A DNA stretch of 64,000 nt from Bacillus weihaiensis. Its GTDB lineage: Bacteria > Bacillota > Bacilli > Bacillales > Bacillaceae. Both the position numbers and the translations under genes were made by a program. The stretch lies in the NCBI RefSeq assembly GCF_001889165.1, contig NZ_CP016020.1:496001-560000 (forward strand), written 5' to 3'. Positions 52,316 to 60,915 of the stretch are shown piece after piece (positions within the stretch are counted from its first letter, which is position 1; every line of letters starts with the position of its first letter). The notes below the pieces were generated by a model. It was not told the DNA's origin. It searched no databases and saw only the letters and a list, made by a program, of their open reading frames with translations.

Positions 52316-52435
52316 GAGGCTGGGACAGAAGTGCCTGGCACCTTATCGTAACGACTATATGTACGCACTGATTTATCTAGTGCACACAATAGATTGTATC
52401 GGAGGGTGCCTGGCTCTTTGTTTTGTCCCAGCCTC
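52316..52435. repeat. 113-bp hairpin repeat, copy 2 (120 bp with full termini)
   Basis: This copy has complete 12-bp perfect terminal inverted repeats (GAGGCTGGGACA / TGTCCCAGCCTC). Positions 52322-52434 are identical to 39799-39911 except for one base. Internal GTGCCTGGCACC and GGTGCCTGGCTC add to a long stem. No open frame and no obvious target-site duplication is seen. Confidence 0.92.
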
Positions 52436-52866
52436 TATTAATAAAGAAGCAAAATTGGTTTAAGAAGTCTTATGTATGTGGTGAATATTAGTTAAAAACT
52501 ACGACCACTTGTCATAAAACATCATTTTTATCCTATGAATGATTCCTCTTCACCTTATCATTTTTTTCATCTAGCCCAGGTAGTATTTGTCATTTAAATG
52601 ATTAGGCACAAAGTGTGAGAAAGTAGATTTTACCTATACAAAAATAAAGAAAGCAAGACAAATAGAACCCTAACATAATAGCGGAATAATTATTCTTCTA
52701 TAGGAACTAATTCATAGTAATCACTTGAAAGCTCTTCCAACAAACAGAAAAATAACTAGAATTGAATGCTTTTCTATGGTAGAGTTGAACTTGTCCCTAA
52801 AAAAGGGGAGAAATTCAAGGTGTTTTGTTACTTATGAAATATAATTGTAATATTATCAACACACAA
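52436..52866. other. Long non-coding region upstream of the NlpC/P60 gene
   Basis: No supported gene in this AT-rich interval. Confidence 0.4.
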
Positions 52867-52895
52867 TTGTCATTTTTTGATGATATACTTCTAAT
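52867..52895 (+). promoter_or_regulatory. Candidate promoter of the NlpC/P60 hydrolase gene
   Basis: TTGTCA (52867-52872), a 17-base spacer and TCTAAT (52890-52895), leaving an untranslated leader of about 110 bases. Confidence 0.4.
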
Positions 52896-53008
52896 TGTGG
52901 CAAATAAGCAAAAAGTATGAAAGATAAATAGATACATAGTAGCATGATTGATATGAAGATATACTAGTTATTTATTAATAGAGAGAACATGGAAAGTAGG
53001 GGAAAAGG

Positions 53009-54232
53009 ATGTCGAAAAAGAAACTAATAATCGTGAATCTAGCAGTCATGATTGGTTTAGGGAGTTCATTTGCTATTCCTTCAGTTAAGGCAGAAACTAT
53101 TCAGCAACAACGTACCGAAATTCAAAAAGAAATTAAGAACGCAGATCAAGAGCTAAAAGAAGTTCAGGAAGAGCTTGCTAAGCTTAATGAGCAAATTAAA
53201 CGAGTTGACCAAGCGGTCGCTGAAAACAATAAAAAAATTAAACAAACGGAACAAGATATAAATTCAGCTAATGATGAAATTACAAAGATGGAAGATGAAA
53301 TTTCTGTTTTAGAGAAGTCGATTAAAGAAAGAACAGAAATTTTAAAGCAACGTGCCGTCTCTTTTCAACATAGTGGTGGAAATATAGACTATTTTGATGT
53401 ACTAGTCGGTTCATCTAGTTTTAGTGATTTTGTTAACCGTGCTATTGCAGTTGGGAAAATTGTTGAAGCAGATAAAAACTTACTAGAAGAGCATGAAGCT
53501 GATCAAAGTACCTTATCAGAGAAAAAAGCAACGAAAGTAAAGAAGCTTGCTGACTTAACTAATTTAAAAGAGGAACTAGTTGGGATGCAAGAACTTACGT
53601 TACAGCAAAAAGAAGAGAATGATCAGTTAAAAGAAGAATTGAAGAATGAAGAGACAGCAGTAGCTGCAGCAAAAAATAGCTTAAAGCAAAAAGATGCGAA
53701 CTTAGCACTTCAAGAAGCAAGTACAGCTCAAGCTGTAAGTTCTTCTAATGAAGGAAGTTCAACACAAGTAGAATTAGCAAGTGGTAAAAAAGCAGATAGT
53801 AACAAAACGTCTACTGTTGCAAGCACTCCGGTTAACCCTAATGGTACTGTGAATGATTTGATTACAGCTGGATATAAATATATCGGTAACTCCGTTTATG
53901 TATTTGGTGGAGGTCGAAATTCATACGATGTTGCAAATGGACGATTTGACTGTTCAGGTTTTGTACATTGGGCATTCTCTACAGTTGGAGTAAGTGTAGG
54001 GGCTTCAACAGATTCATTAAAGTATGCAGGTAAACAGGTTCCAACAAATCAAATGCAACCTGGAGATCTTGTTTTCTTTAACACCTATAAAACAGACGGA
54101 CATGTTGGTATTTATGTAGGTGGCGGCAAATTTATCGGTTCTCAAAGCTCAACGGGTGTTGCGATTGCTAATATGTCTAGTGGATATTGGGCAAACAAAT
54201 TTAACGGTAGAGTTGTGAGAGTAAGTTTATAA
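53009..54232 (+). CDS. Secreted peptidoglycan DL-endopeptidase (CwlO-like, NlpC/P60)
   Basis: A 407-residue exported hydrolase. Signal peptide 1-28 (cleavage after PSVKA), a long coiled coil at about 30-250 rich in Lys, Glu and Gln (PcsB/CwlO N-terminal type), a Ser/Thr/Asn linker, and a C-terminal NlpC/P60 domain (about 285-405) with Cys315 in GRFDCSGF and His365 in GHVGIYVGGGKF. Its layout matches CwlO, which cuts D-Glu-DAP bonds and is switched on by FtsEX during elongation. AGTAGGGG precedes the ATG. Confidence 0.9.
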   Translation: MSKKKLIIVNLAVMIGLGSSFAIPSVKAETIQQQRTEIQKEIKNADQELKEVQEELAKLNEQIKRVDQAVAENNKKIKQTEQDINSANDEITKMEDEISVLEKSIKERTEILKQRAVSFQHSGGNIDYFDVLVGSSSFSDFVNRAIAVGKIVEADKNLLEEHEADQSTLSEKKATKVKKLADLTNLKEELVGMQELTLQQKEENDQLKEELKNEETAVAAAKNSLKQKDANLALQEASTAQAVSSSNEGSSTQVELASGKKADSNKTSTVASTPVNPNGTVNDLITAGYKYIGNSVYVFGGGRNSYDVANGRFDCSGFVHWAFSTVGVSVGASTDSLKYAGKQVPTNQMQPGDLVFFNTYKTDGHVGIYVGGGKFIGSQSSTGVAIANMSSGYWANKFNGRVVRVSL

Positions 54233-54241
54233 GATATTCAA

Positions 54242-54269
54242 GGGCTAGCCTACGGGTTAGCTCTTTTTT
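54242..54269 (+). terminator. Terminator after the NlpC/P60 gene
   Basis: GGGCTAGCC and GGTTAGCTC pair with wobbles, followed by TTTTTT. Confidence 0.8.
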
Positions 54270-54377
54270 ATTATGAAGGGGTTATCTTCTAATCCTTCAT
54301 AATTAACTACTACCCTTACAAAAAAAAATAAAACCTTAAAAGCTTCTTGCAAAATGAGTAGTTATCGTTTAAAATAC

Positions 54378-54397
54378 AAATCGTAATAATTACGTTT
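54378..54397. promoter_or_regulatory. Zur box upstream of the zinc-starvation operon
   Basis: AAATCGTAATAATTACGTTT, with the palindromic core CGTAAT-A-ATTACG, matches the Bacillus Zur operator. It lies 18 bases before the first start codon. Confidence 0.85.
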
Positions 54398-54414
54398 TGT
54401 GAGAGGGATATAAA

Positions 54415-55560
54415 TTGAAGGAATGGGTAATTATTGGAGGCGGAATTCAGGGATGTACGGCTGCTACATATTTAATTAAACATAATATTGTATCAATCCA
54501 CGATTTAATGATAATTGACCCTCATGAAGAACCACTTATGGAGTGGAAGTGGAGAACAAAACAAATCGGTATGGAATTTTTACGCTCTCCATCAGTTCAT
54601 CATATAGACGTTAATCCATACAGCCTACAAAAGTACGCTAAAAGCAAGAATCTTAGTGAAAGATTTTTTGGACCTTATAAAAGGCCAGGTTTACAACTTT
54701 TTAACGATCATAGTGAAGAGATTTTAAAAGAAGTAGAAATGAACAAAGCCTGGTTAAAGGGAACAGCCAAAAAGATTAAACGGATAAATGAGGGGTGGGA
54801 AATTCAATTATCATCAGAGAGAATCATTATATGTAAGCATCTTATTTTGGCTTTAAATATAGCCGAATGTACTGAAATTCCTAGCTCACTAAAAGAAAAT
54901 AATCATTGCTACCATGTGTTTGATCCGAGACTAGATGTAACGACCATTCCACTTCCTGTTACGGTTGTTGGAGGAGGGATTACCGCGGCCCATCTAGTCA
55001 TAAAACTTGCGTCTATGTATCCTGGAAAAGTTACCCTTCAAATGAGACATTCTTTTCGAGTAAAAGATTTTGATAGTGATCCAGGCTGGTTAGGACCAAA
55101 GCTTTTAACTGACTTTCATAAGTTAGATTCCGATCAAAGGCGAAGAGAGGTTATCCAACAAGCCAGAAATCGAGGTTCTGTTACAGGTGAGCTTTATAGA
55201 AAGGTAAAAAGGCTTATACAAGATCGTAAACTATCCCTTCAACTGATAGAAAATGATGAAAGGGAATCTATCGATAAAGAAGGAACCACCATTTTTGCTA
55301 CCGGTTTTCAGTATCGATTGAAGCAGAAAGCTATTCTGTCTCATCTTATTCAAGCAGAAAATCTACCTTGCTCTGAATGTGGCTATCCGTTGGTATCAGA
55401 AGGCTTAGAGTGGGCGCCTTGCTTACATGTCATGGGAGCATTGGCGGAATTAGAGATTGGTCCTATTGCTAGGAATATATCTGGAGCTAGACATGCTGCG
55501 GAAAGAATCGTCAACGTACACAAACTAAATCGTAATCGTTACGAATATAAAGAGGGATAG
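54415..55560 (+). CDS. FAD/NAD(P)-binding oxidoreductase of the Zur operon
   Basis: A 381-residue flavoprotein-like enzyme: WVIIGGGIQGCTAATYL is the N-terminal dinucleotide-binding fold, VTVVGGGITAAHLVIKLA (about 181-198) the second, and IFATGFQYRL resembles the ATGY motif of lysine-monooxygenase-like proteins. It carries a SECG pair of cysteines near 325. The TTG start follows GAGAGGG. A Zur box precedes it and a CobW GTPase follows after one base, so it is part of the zinc-limitation response; its reaction is unknown. Confidence 0.8.
   Translation: MKEWVIIGGGIQGCTAATYLIKHNIVSIHDLMIIDPHEEPLMEWKWRTKQIGMEFLRSPSVHHIDVNPYSLQKYAKSKNLSERFFGPYKRPGLQLFNDHSEEILKEVEMNKAWLKGTAKKIKRINEGWEIQLSSERIIICKHLILALNIAECTEIPSSLKENNHCYHVFDPRLDVTTIPLPVTVVGGGITAAHLVIKLASMYPGKVTLQMRHSFRVKDFDSDPGWLGPKLLTDFHKLDSDQRRREVIQQARNRGSVTGELYRKVKRLIQDRKLSLQLIENDERESIDKEGTTIFATGFQYRLKQKAILSHLIQAENLPCSECGYPLVSEGLEWAPCLHVMGALAELEIGPIARNISGARHAAERIVNVHKLNRNRYEYKEG
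55530..55544. promoter_or_regulatory. Second Zur-box-like palindrome inside the operon
   Basis: TCGTAA-TCG-TTACGA is a perfect palindrome of Zur-box type lying within the last codons of the FAD protein gene, 18 bases before the CobW-family start. Confidence 0.65.
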
Positions 55561-55561
55561 T

Positions 55562-56740
55562 ATGAATAGAAGAATACCAGTCACAGTACTAAGTGGCTAT
55601 CTAGGCTCAGGTAAAACCACTTTGTTAACGCATCTTTTAACAAATCAAGATACTAAAAAAATAGCTGTTATCGTGAATGATATGGGCGAAATAAATGTTG
55701 ATGCATCTCTCATAAAACAAGGTGCATTCTCTCAAACAGAAGAAAAACTTGTAGAGCTTCAAAATGGATGTATTTGTTGCACCCTTAGAGAAGATTTAAT
55801 CGTTGAAGTGAAAAAGCTGGTAGATAAAGGGGATCTAGACTATATCATCATTGAATCTACCGGGATTTCAGAACCAATTCCTGTAGCGCAAACATTTATT
55901 TATGAGGATGAGGAGGTAGGAATTCATTTATCTGAGATATGTAAGCTTGACGCGATGGTAACAGTAGTTGACGCATACCGATTTTGGCATGATTTCGCAT
56001 CAGGAGAAACATTGTTAGATCGAAAGCAAGCAACAAATGAAAATGATCATCGCGAGATTGTTGACTTATTAATTGATCAAATTGAATTTGCAGATATTAT
56101 TGTCTTAAATAAGGTAGACCTTGTTGAGAAGGAAGATATTCAAGAATTAAGAGATGTTGTGAGTAAGCTTAATCCTGAAGCGAAAATTTTAGAAAGCTCG
56201 TTTGCGAGGATTGAGATAGATGAAATAATGGATACGAATTTATTTGATTTTGAAAAAGCTAGTCAGGCTGCAGGCTGGATAAAGGAGCTTATGCAAGAGC
56301 ATATTCCTGAAACAGAAGAATATGGTGTTACTTCATTTGTCTATAAGAGACAACGACCTTTCCATCCAGAGAGATTTATGACATGGCTTGAAAATTGGCC
56401 TGTGGATGTAGTGAGGGCAAAAGGCTTCTTTTGGCTAGCATCAAGAAATGAAACAACAGGTTTACTTTCACAAGCAGGTCCTTCTATCACCATTCAAGGA
56501 GCTGGAGAGTGGGTGGCAACGTATTCAATTGAGGAGCAGAAAGAAATTGTGCAGCAAGAACCTGATCTACGGAAGAAGTGGAATGAAGTTTATGGTGATC
56601 GAATGACAGAGCTTGTCATGATAGGTATTGATATGAAGCAGAAGGAACTAGTTGATTCATTAGATACTTGCTTATTAACCGAAGAGGAAATGAAACAGGA
56701 TTGGACGCTATTCCATGATCGATTACCTGCCTTTAGTTAG
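55562..56740 (+). CDS. CobW/COG0523 family GTP-binding metallochaperone
   Basis: A 392-residue G3E-family GTPase. GYLGSGKTTLL (12-22) is the Walker A loop, the metal site CxCC is in NGCICCTLRED, ESTGISEP and LNKVDL are further GTPase motifs, and the C-terminal CobW_C domain includes RQRPFHPERF and KGFFWLASR. Zur-controlled members (such as Bacillus ZagA/YciC) deliver zinc to enzymes such as GTP cyclohydrolase during starvation. It begins one base after the FAD gene and is preceded by its own Zur-like palindrome. Confidence 0.92.
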   Translation: MNRRIPVTVLSGYLGSGKTTLLTHLLTNQDTKKIAVIVNDMGEINVDASLIKQGAFSQTEEKLVELQNGCICCTLREDLIVEVKKLVDKGDLDYIIIESTGISEPIPVAQTFIYEDEEVGIHLSEICKLDAMVTVVDAYRFWHDFASGETLLDRKQATNENDHREIVDLLIDQIEFADIIVLNKVDLVEKEDIQELRDVVSKLNPEAKILESSFARIEIDEIMDTNLFDFEKASQAAGWIKELMQEHIPETEEYGVTSFVYKRQRPFHPERFMTWLENWPVDVVRAKGFFWLASRNETTGLLSQAGPSITIQGAGEWVATYSIEEQKEIVQQEPDLRKKWNEVYGDRMTELVMIGIDMKQKELVDSLDTCLLTEEEMKQDWTLFHDRLPAFS

Positions 56741-56780
56741 GCTACTATATAAAAAAATAACCAGATAGGAGATATAAATA

Positions 56781-56930
56781 ATGAGAGTAAAAATAACGTT
56801 AGCTTGCACGGAAACAGGAGATCGTAATTATATCACAACAAAAAATAAACGTAACAACCCAGATCGAATTGAATTAATGAAATATTGTCCACGTTTAAAG
56901 AAGAAAACCTTGCACAGAGAAACAAAATAA
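56781..56930 (+). CDS. rpmG: Ribosomal protein L33, zinc-independent-type paralogue
   Basis: A 49-residue large-subunit protein: [40 protein letters not shown] and LHRETK leave no doubt about identity. In zinc-binding L33 the first knuckle reads CTxCG; here it is CTETG and the second has only one Cys (YCPR), so metal binding is lost. Such paralogues replace zinc-bound L33 during zinc limitation and free ribosomal zinc. Position 40 bp after the CobW gene in a Zur-controlled unit agrees with this. TAGGAGAT precedes the ATG. Confidence 0.95.
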   Translation: MRVKITLACTETGDRNYITTKNKRNNPDRIELMKYCPRLKKKTLHRETK

Positions 56931-56940
56931 AATATTTTGG

Positions 56941-56977
56941 AGCTATGGTAGACACATTTTCTTCCATAGCTTTTTTT
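56941..56977 (+). terminator. Terminator after rpmG
   Basis: AGCTATGG / CCATAGCT, a perfect 8-bp stem, with seven T. Confidence 0.85.
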
Positions 56978-57014
56978 ATTGTTTAGGAAACGATACCATG
57001 CATCGCTTGTGGAT

Positions 57015-57180
57015 AAGTGCTTCGACATCCAGCTTCAGCGTCTAGCCCCTCGAGTTCATAAGCAAGAACACCTTCTCTTTTTTAACCGTCTTACTGCCCG
57101 GTACTGAGCAAGACGTCCTGAGCTTATGAGGGGTAAGCTAGGAACACCTAGAAAGAATGTGAAGCTTGGGCGTCCTATAA
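57015..57180. repeat. Palindromic intergenic element
   Basis: CTAGCCCCTCGAGTTCATAAGC (in part, 57047-57064) and GCTTATGAGGGGTAAGCTAGG (57123-57143) are imperfect inverted repeats around a central spacer. The sequence encodes nothing and resembles a dispersed element common between Bacillus genes; no second copy occurs in this window. Confidence 0.4.
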
Positions 57181-57278
57181 AGAAGTACCAATGGTACATC
57201 CGTTTTGAAAATGCGACAATGATTGACATCCTCTATGAGCTAAACTATCATTAAGGAGATAAAATAGGATAAGAAAAA

Positions 57279-57440
57279 AATAGGTTGATAGTTAGTCATT
57301 TTCTATCATGAAAAGGGAAGACCGGTGAGAGCCCGGCGCGGTCCCGCCACTGTAAATGGGAGCATTTCACAAAACCACTGTTCGTAATGAATGGGAAGGG
57401 TGTGAAATGTGTTGATCATGAGCCAGGAGACCTGCCTGTT
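57279..57440 (+). promoter_or_regulatory. Cobalamin (B12) riboswitch
   Basis: The conserved cobalamin aptamer elements are present in order: AAAAGGGAAGACCGGTGAGA, GCCCGGCGCGGTCCCGCCACTGTAA (in part) and the B12 box GAGCCAGGAGACCTGCC (57420-57436). It lies upstream of the operon for the surface B12-capture protein and ECF transporter and should shut it off when cobalamin is plentiful. Confidence 0.95.
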
Positions 57441-57459
57441 TTTTATTACACCAAATAAC

Positions 57460-57548
57460 TACGCGGATAGGATGGTGTTAAGAGGGAACGGTTCATGAGT
57501 ATGCCTGCCTTTCTTACAACACAATTCTCCTTCGTAGGGGTTTTTTTT
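57460..57548 (+). terminator. Riboswitch-linked terminator
   Basis: CTACG...GGTGTT and AACACA...CGTAG pair imperfectly over about 22 positions around a 35-base loop and end in GGGGTTTTTTTT, 33 bases before the first start codon. Confidence 0.65.
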
Positions 57549-57580
57549 ATACCTGAAAAGAGAAAAGGAGAGAGATTGCG

Positions 57581-59923
57581 GTGTTAAAACAATTGAAATT
57601 ATCGGTATTATCTTTTTTACTTGTTTTTTCTGTACTAGCTGGAACGCTTCACCCAACTGCAAGTGCGCAAGAAGCGAATGTAAAAAAAGAAACAATAACG
57701 ATTGTTGGTGAAGAAGATGTTCTTCTTGAGAAACAGAGCTTTGAAAAGATGGAAGGTAAAACAGCCTATGATGTGCTTGTTAATGCTATTGGTAAAGAGA
57801 ATGTAGAAACAGAATCTACTTCAGCTGGTGAGATGATCGTAGGGATTAATGGAGTTAAGCCTAGCGATGATGAGTCATTCTATTGGGCATTTTATGTGAA
57901 TGGAATCTCTTCTCCAGTTGGAGCACAATCTTATACATTACAAGATGGTGACTCTATAAGCTTTCAGTATATAGATTATATGGAACCATCTGAAAATGTC
58001 GTAAATCTTAAAGTAATGAATGGTGATGAAGAAACAGAATATTATCCATCATCTTTTTTTGATGAGCCAACTGCTTTTGACTTAGTAAAATTATTAGTAG
58101 GAGCAGAGAATCTTGAGGTAACTTATTACGGGAATGATGTTTTCGTCAATGCTATTAACGGTGTTGCAATGGAAGGTAACAGCTACTGGGCATTTTATAT
58201 TAATGACGAAGCGGCTGAAGTAGGTCTAAATGGATATAAGCTACAAAACGGTGATAAGATCACAGTAAAGTATGAAACATGGGAAGCAGAAATACCAGAA
58301 GAATCAACAGAATTGGAAGAAAATCAAAGCACTCCCAAAATCGATAAAAATACATTTGACAGGGCGTTAACGTTAGCTAACAAATACATCCTCTCAAATG
58401 ACGTTGCAGAGTGGCAAGCTGTTGCTTTAAAGCAAGCAGGAGAAACGTTGCCATATTCCTACTACAAAGGGCTTAGAGCACAAGTAAGTGATGCAGAAGG
58501 TGTATTTTCAAACATAACAGATTATGAGAAACTAACTCTAGGAATTTTAGCTGCTGGGAAGGACCCTAGAGACTTTGAAGGCTATAATTTAATAGAGTCA
58601 ATATATAACGGTAATGTAACAAAGCAAGGCTTAAATGGTGTTGCGTATGCATTGATTGCACTAGATAGTGCGGATTTTGATGTGCCTAGCTCAGCAAAGT
58701 GGACACGTGAAAATTTAATAGATGAATTATTAGAAAAACAAAATGATGATGACGGTGGCTGGTCATGGATGTCAAAATCCTCTCCTAGTGATGCGGATTC
58801 TACGGGAATGGTTTTAACAGCATTAGCTCCTTATAATGATCAGGAAGAAGTAGCAAAGGCAATAACTGCAGGAGTAAGGTATTTAACTGAGCAATATCAA
58901 AGCTCAAAGATAAATAATAGCTCTACTGCAGCAACTGTGATTATTGCTTTGTCTGCATTAGGAATCGATTCTGCTTCTATTGATTTTACAAAGGATGAAA
59001 TGAATATTGTTGATTACCTACTTACCTTCCAAAATAAAGATGGCGGCTTCGACTGGCAAGGTGGAGAAACGAGTGATGTGTTTTCTTCTTACATTGGCTA
59101 TCAAGGTATTGTCGCATATCAACTATTTTTAGATGGAAAAGGATCTTTATTTAAGCTCCCACTTCCTTCACAAAAGGTAGAAGCTGGAACCTTTACAGTT
59201 ACAGGTGTATCTCAATTATTTAAAGGTGAAAACAATGTCTATGTTGTATCAGAAGAAGCGAACACATTTGTATTAAGTAAAGAGGTGCTTGAATCACTTC
59301 CAAATGAATCACAACTTGTCCTTTCAAATGGTAATGTTCGAGCATCAGTACCTGTTGCTCTGCTTCAAGCTCATGTAAGCTCCGATATTACCTTCTCCTT
59401 TGGTGAGGTTTCTAGCTCGTTAAAAGACAAGCTTGCTGCAAAGAGTGACCTAATAGACTTTACAATGACATCAAATGGTCAAGAGATAAATGATTTTGGC
59501 AACTATCTCGTTACTTTATCCTTCGATTTAGGAAGCTATAATGGTAATTGGGACTCTCTTCAAATCTACCATGTAGATGAAAATGGTCAAAAGCTTCAAG
59601 AAATGCCGACTACGGTAAATAAAGATACAAAAGAGGTTTCTGCAGCTGTTGGGCATTTTAGTATTTACGGTGTTTTTGAAAAAGTAATTGACGAAGTAAA
59701 GGTGCCCAATCAGGAGGAAGATCTAGTCGTCAATCCTGTAGAGAATGAATCTGAGCCTACAAATGAGGAACAAGCAAGTGATACTGTTCAATCAGACACA
59801 TTAACAGGACACTCACTACCTAACACGGCGACTTCATTATTCAATCTTTTAGCAGTCGGTGGGATCTTAATCTTAATCGGTGCTAGCAGTATTCTACTAA
59901 TGAAAAGGCGTCATACATCATAA
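57581..59923 (+). CDS. LPXTG-anchored transcobalamin-like surface protein
   Basis: A 780-residue exported protein. Signal peptide 1-29; two DUF4430 (transcobalamin-C-like) beta domains at about 35-130 and 135-235, each with a YWAFYxN core and a closing LQ(D/N)GD; a helical alpha/alpha-barrel of the prenyltransferase/terpenoid-cyclase superfamily at about 255-530 with DDDGGWSWM and NKDGGFDW repeats; a further beta region; an acidic linker; and a sorting signal LPNTA at about 752 with a membrane helix and KRR tail. Animal transcobalamin and intrinsic factor combine the same two folds. With the B12 riboswitch in front and an ECF transporter behind, a cell-wall cobalamin receptor is the best inference. 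The GTG start follows AAGGAGAGAG. Confidence 0.85.
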   Translation: MLKQLKLSVLSFLLVFSVLAGTLHPTASAQEANVKKETITIVGEEDVLLEKQSFEKMEGKTAYDVLVNAIGKENVETESTSAGEMIVGINGVKPSDDESFYWAFYVNGISSPVGAQSYTLQDGDSISFQYIDYMEPSENVVNLKVMNGDEETEYYPSSFFDEPTAFDLVKLLVGAENLEVTYYGNDVFVNAINGVAMEGNSYWAFYINDEAAEVGLNGYKLQNGDKITVKYETWEAEIPEESTELEENQSTPKIDKNTFDRALTLANKYILSNDVAEWQAVALKQAGETLPYSYYKGLRAQVSDAEGVFSNITDYEKLTLGILAAGKDPRDFEGYNLIESIYNGNVTKQGLNGVAYALIALDSADFDVPSSAKWTRENLIDELLEKQNDDDGGWSWMSKSSPSDADSTGMVLTALAPYNDQEEVAKAITAGVRYLTEQYQSSKINNSSTAATVIIALSALGIDSASIDFTKDEMNIVDYLLTFQNKDGGFDWQGGETSDVFSSYIGYQGIVAYQLFLDGKGSLFKLPLPSQKVEAGTFTVTGVSQLFKGENNVYVVSEEANTFVLSKEVLESLPNESQLVLSNGNVRASVPVALLQAHVSSDITFSFGEVSSSLKDKLAAKSDLIDFTMTSNGQEINDFGNYLVTLSFDLGSYNGNWDSLQIYHVDENGQKLQEMPTTVNKDTKEVSAAVGHFSIYGVFEKVIDEVKVPNQEEDLVVNPVENESEPTNEEQASDTVQSDTLTGHSLPNTATSLFNLLAVGGILILIGASSILLMKRRHTS

Positions 59924-59935
59924 AAGTAACGAAAT

Positions 59936-59994
59936 GAGGGTGACCCATTAATGTGATTTTTAACTAGTATCGCATGGGGGTTACCCTCGTTTTC
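59936..59994 (+). terminator. Hairpin between the surface protein and lipoprotein genes
   Basis: GAGGGTGACCC and GGGTTACCCTC form an 11-bp stem with one wobble and end in GTTTTCC. The T run is weak, so partial read-through into the transporter genes is plausible. Confidence 0.6.
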
Positions 59995-60039
59995 CTGTAT
60001 AAGAGGTATCGTAGTAACATATAACGGGAGGTACATGTC

Positions 60040-60915
60040 ATGATAAATAAATTTAAATGGTTCCTTCCTTTTTTACTGGTCTTTTTCTTTATCGTGGGCT
60101 GTGAAAAGGATACAGTCACTCCCATTGAAAGTGATTCAAAAGGTAAAGAATCTGAAATTGCAGAAGTAGTAGAAAAAGATGTAGAGGACAGTAATGAGAA
60201 GGTAACAGAGGATTTACCGGTCGCAAGTGATCAGCAAGAAAAGAAAGGTGAAGAAGAAGCAACAAAGACAGAAGATAAACAAGAAGATAAACAAGAAGAT
60301 AAACAAGAAGATATAGCAAGTAGTGAAGAACAAGCAACTAATCTTACAGAGAAGGCTTCTGAACAAAAGAAAGAAACAACTCAACCGACTACTTCTACAG
60401 AAGGTAAATCAACGACTAGTCAATCATCGTCTACTATAAAAGAAAAAACAAGCTCACAAACCAATCAGACAGTCAAAGAACAAAAGGTAACAGAAAACAC
60501 AGTATCAGAAAAAGAAACGACGGTGGTTGAAGAAAAGCAAGCACCGACTCCAACTCCTCCACCTAAAAAAGAAGAACCGAAAAAAACGGTTACGATTTCA
60601 ATTGTTGGTGATGAAAAGAAAGGGACAATCCTTTCAAAGACGACAGTTGAAATGAATGAAGGGGAGACAATATTAGATATCACAAGAAAGATCCTAAAGT
60701 CAAAGGGAAAGGCTATAAGTGTAACGGGAAGTGGTTCTACAGCTTATGTAAGAGGAATTGATGGATTGTTCGAATTTGATAGAGGACCTTTAAGTGGTTG
60801 GACGGTGAAAAACAACGGTTCTACTATTCAACGTAGTGCAGGTGCTATCGAATTAAAGGCTGGAGATCAAGTTCAGTGGATTTATACGACTGATTATGAA
60901 GAGGATGGAGCGTAA
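60040..60915 (+). CDS. DUF4430 (transcobalamin-C-like) lipoprotein
   Basis: A 291-residue lipoprotein with lipobox FFIVGCEKD, Cys at 21. Residues about 25-185 are a low-complexity Glu/Lys/Ser/Thr spacer that includes three EDKQ-type tandem repeats and a TPTPPPKKEEP hinge. The C-terminal ~100 residues are a DUF4430 domain with VTISIVGDE, GETILDITRKIL, SGWTVKNNG and LKAGDQVQWIY. It probably holds a cobalamin-binding lobe at the membrane, passing ligand from the wall protein to the ECF transporter. GGGAGGTAC precedes the ATG; its stop overlaps the ecfT start. Confidence 0.85.
   Translation: MINKFKWFLPFLLVFFFIVGCEKDTVTPIESDSKGKESEIAEVVEKDVEDSNEKVTEDLPVASDQQEKKGEEEATKTEDKQEDKQEDKQEDIASSEEQATNLTEKASEQKKETTQPTTSTEGKSTTSQSSSTIKEKTSSQTNQTVKEQKVTENTVSEKETTVVEEKQAPTPTPPPKKEEPKKTVTISIVGDEKKGTILSKTTVEMNEGETILDITRKILKSKGKAISVTGSGSTAYVRGIDGLFEFDRGPLSGWTVKNNGSTIQRSAGAIELKAGDQVQWIYTTDYEEDGA

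Noticed and set aside
57581-59923. Squalene/terpene cyclase function for the barrel protein
   Set aside because: The fold is shared, but the protein is secreted and wall-anchored, lies in a B12 operon, and no cyclase catalytic motif could be found by eye.
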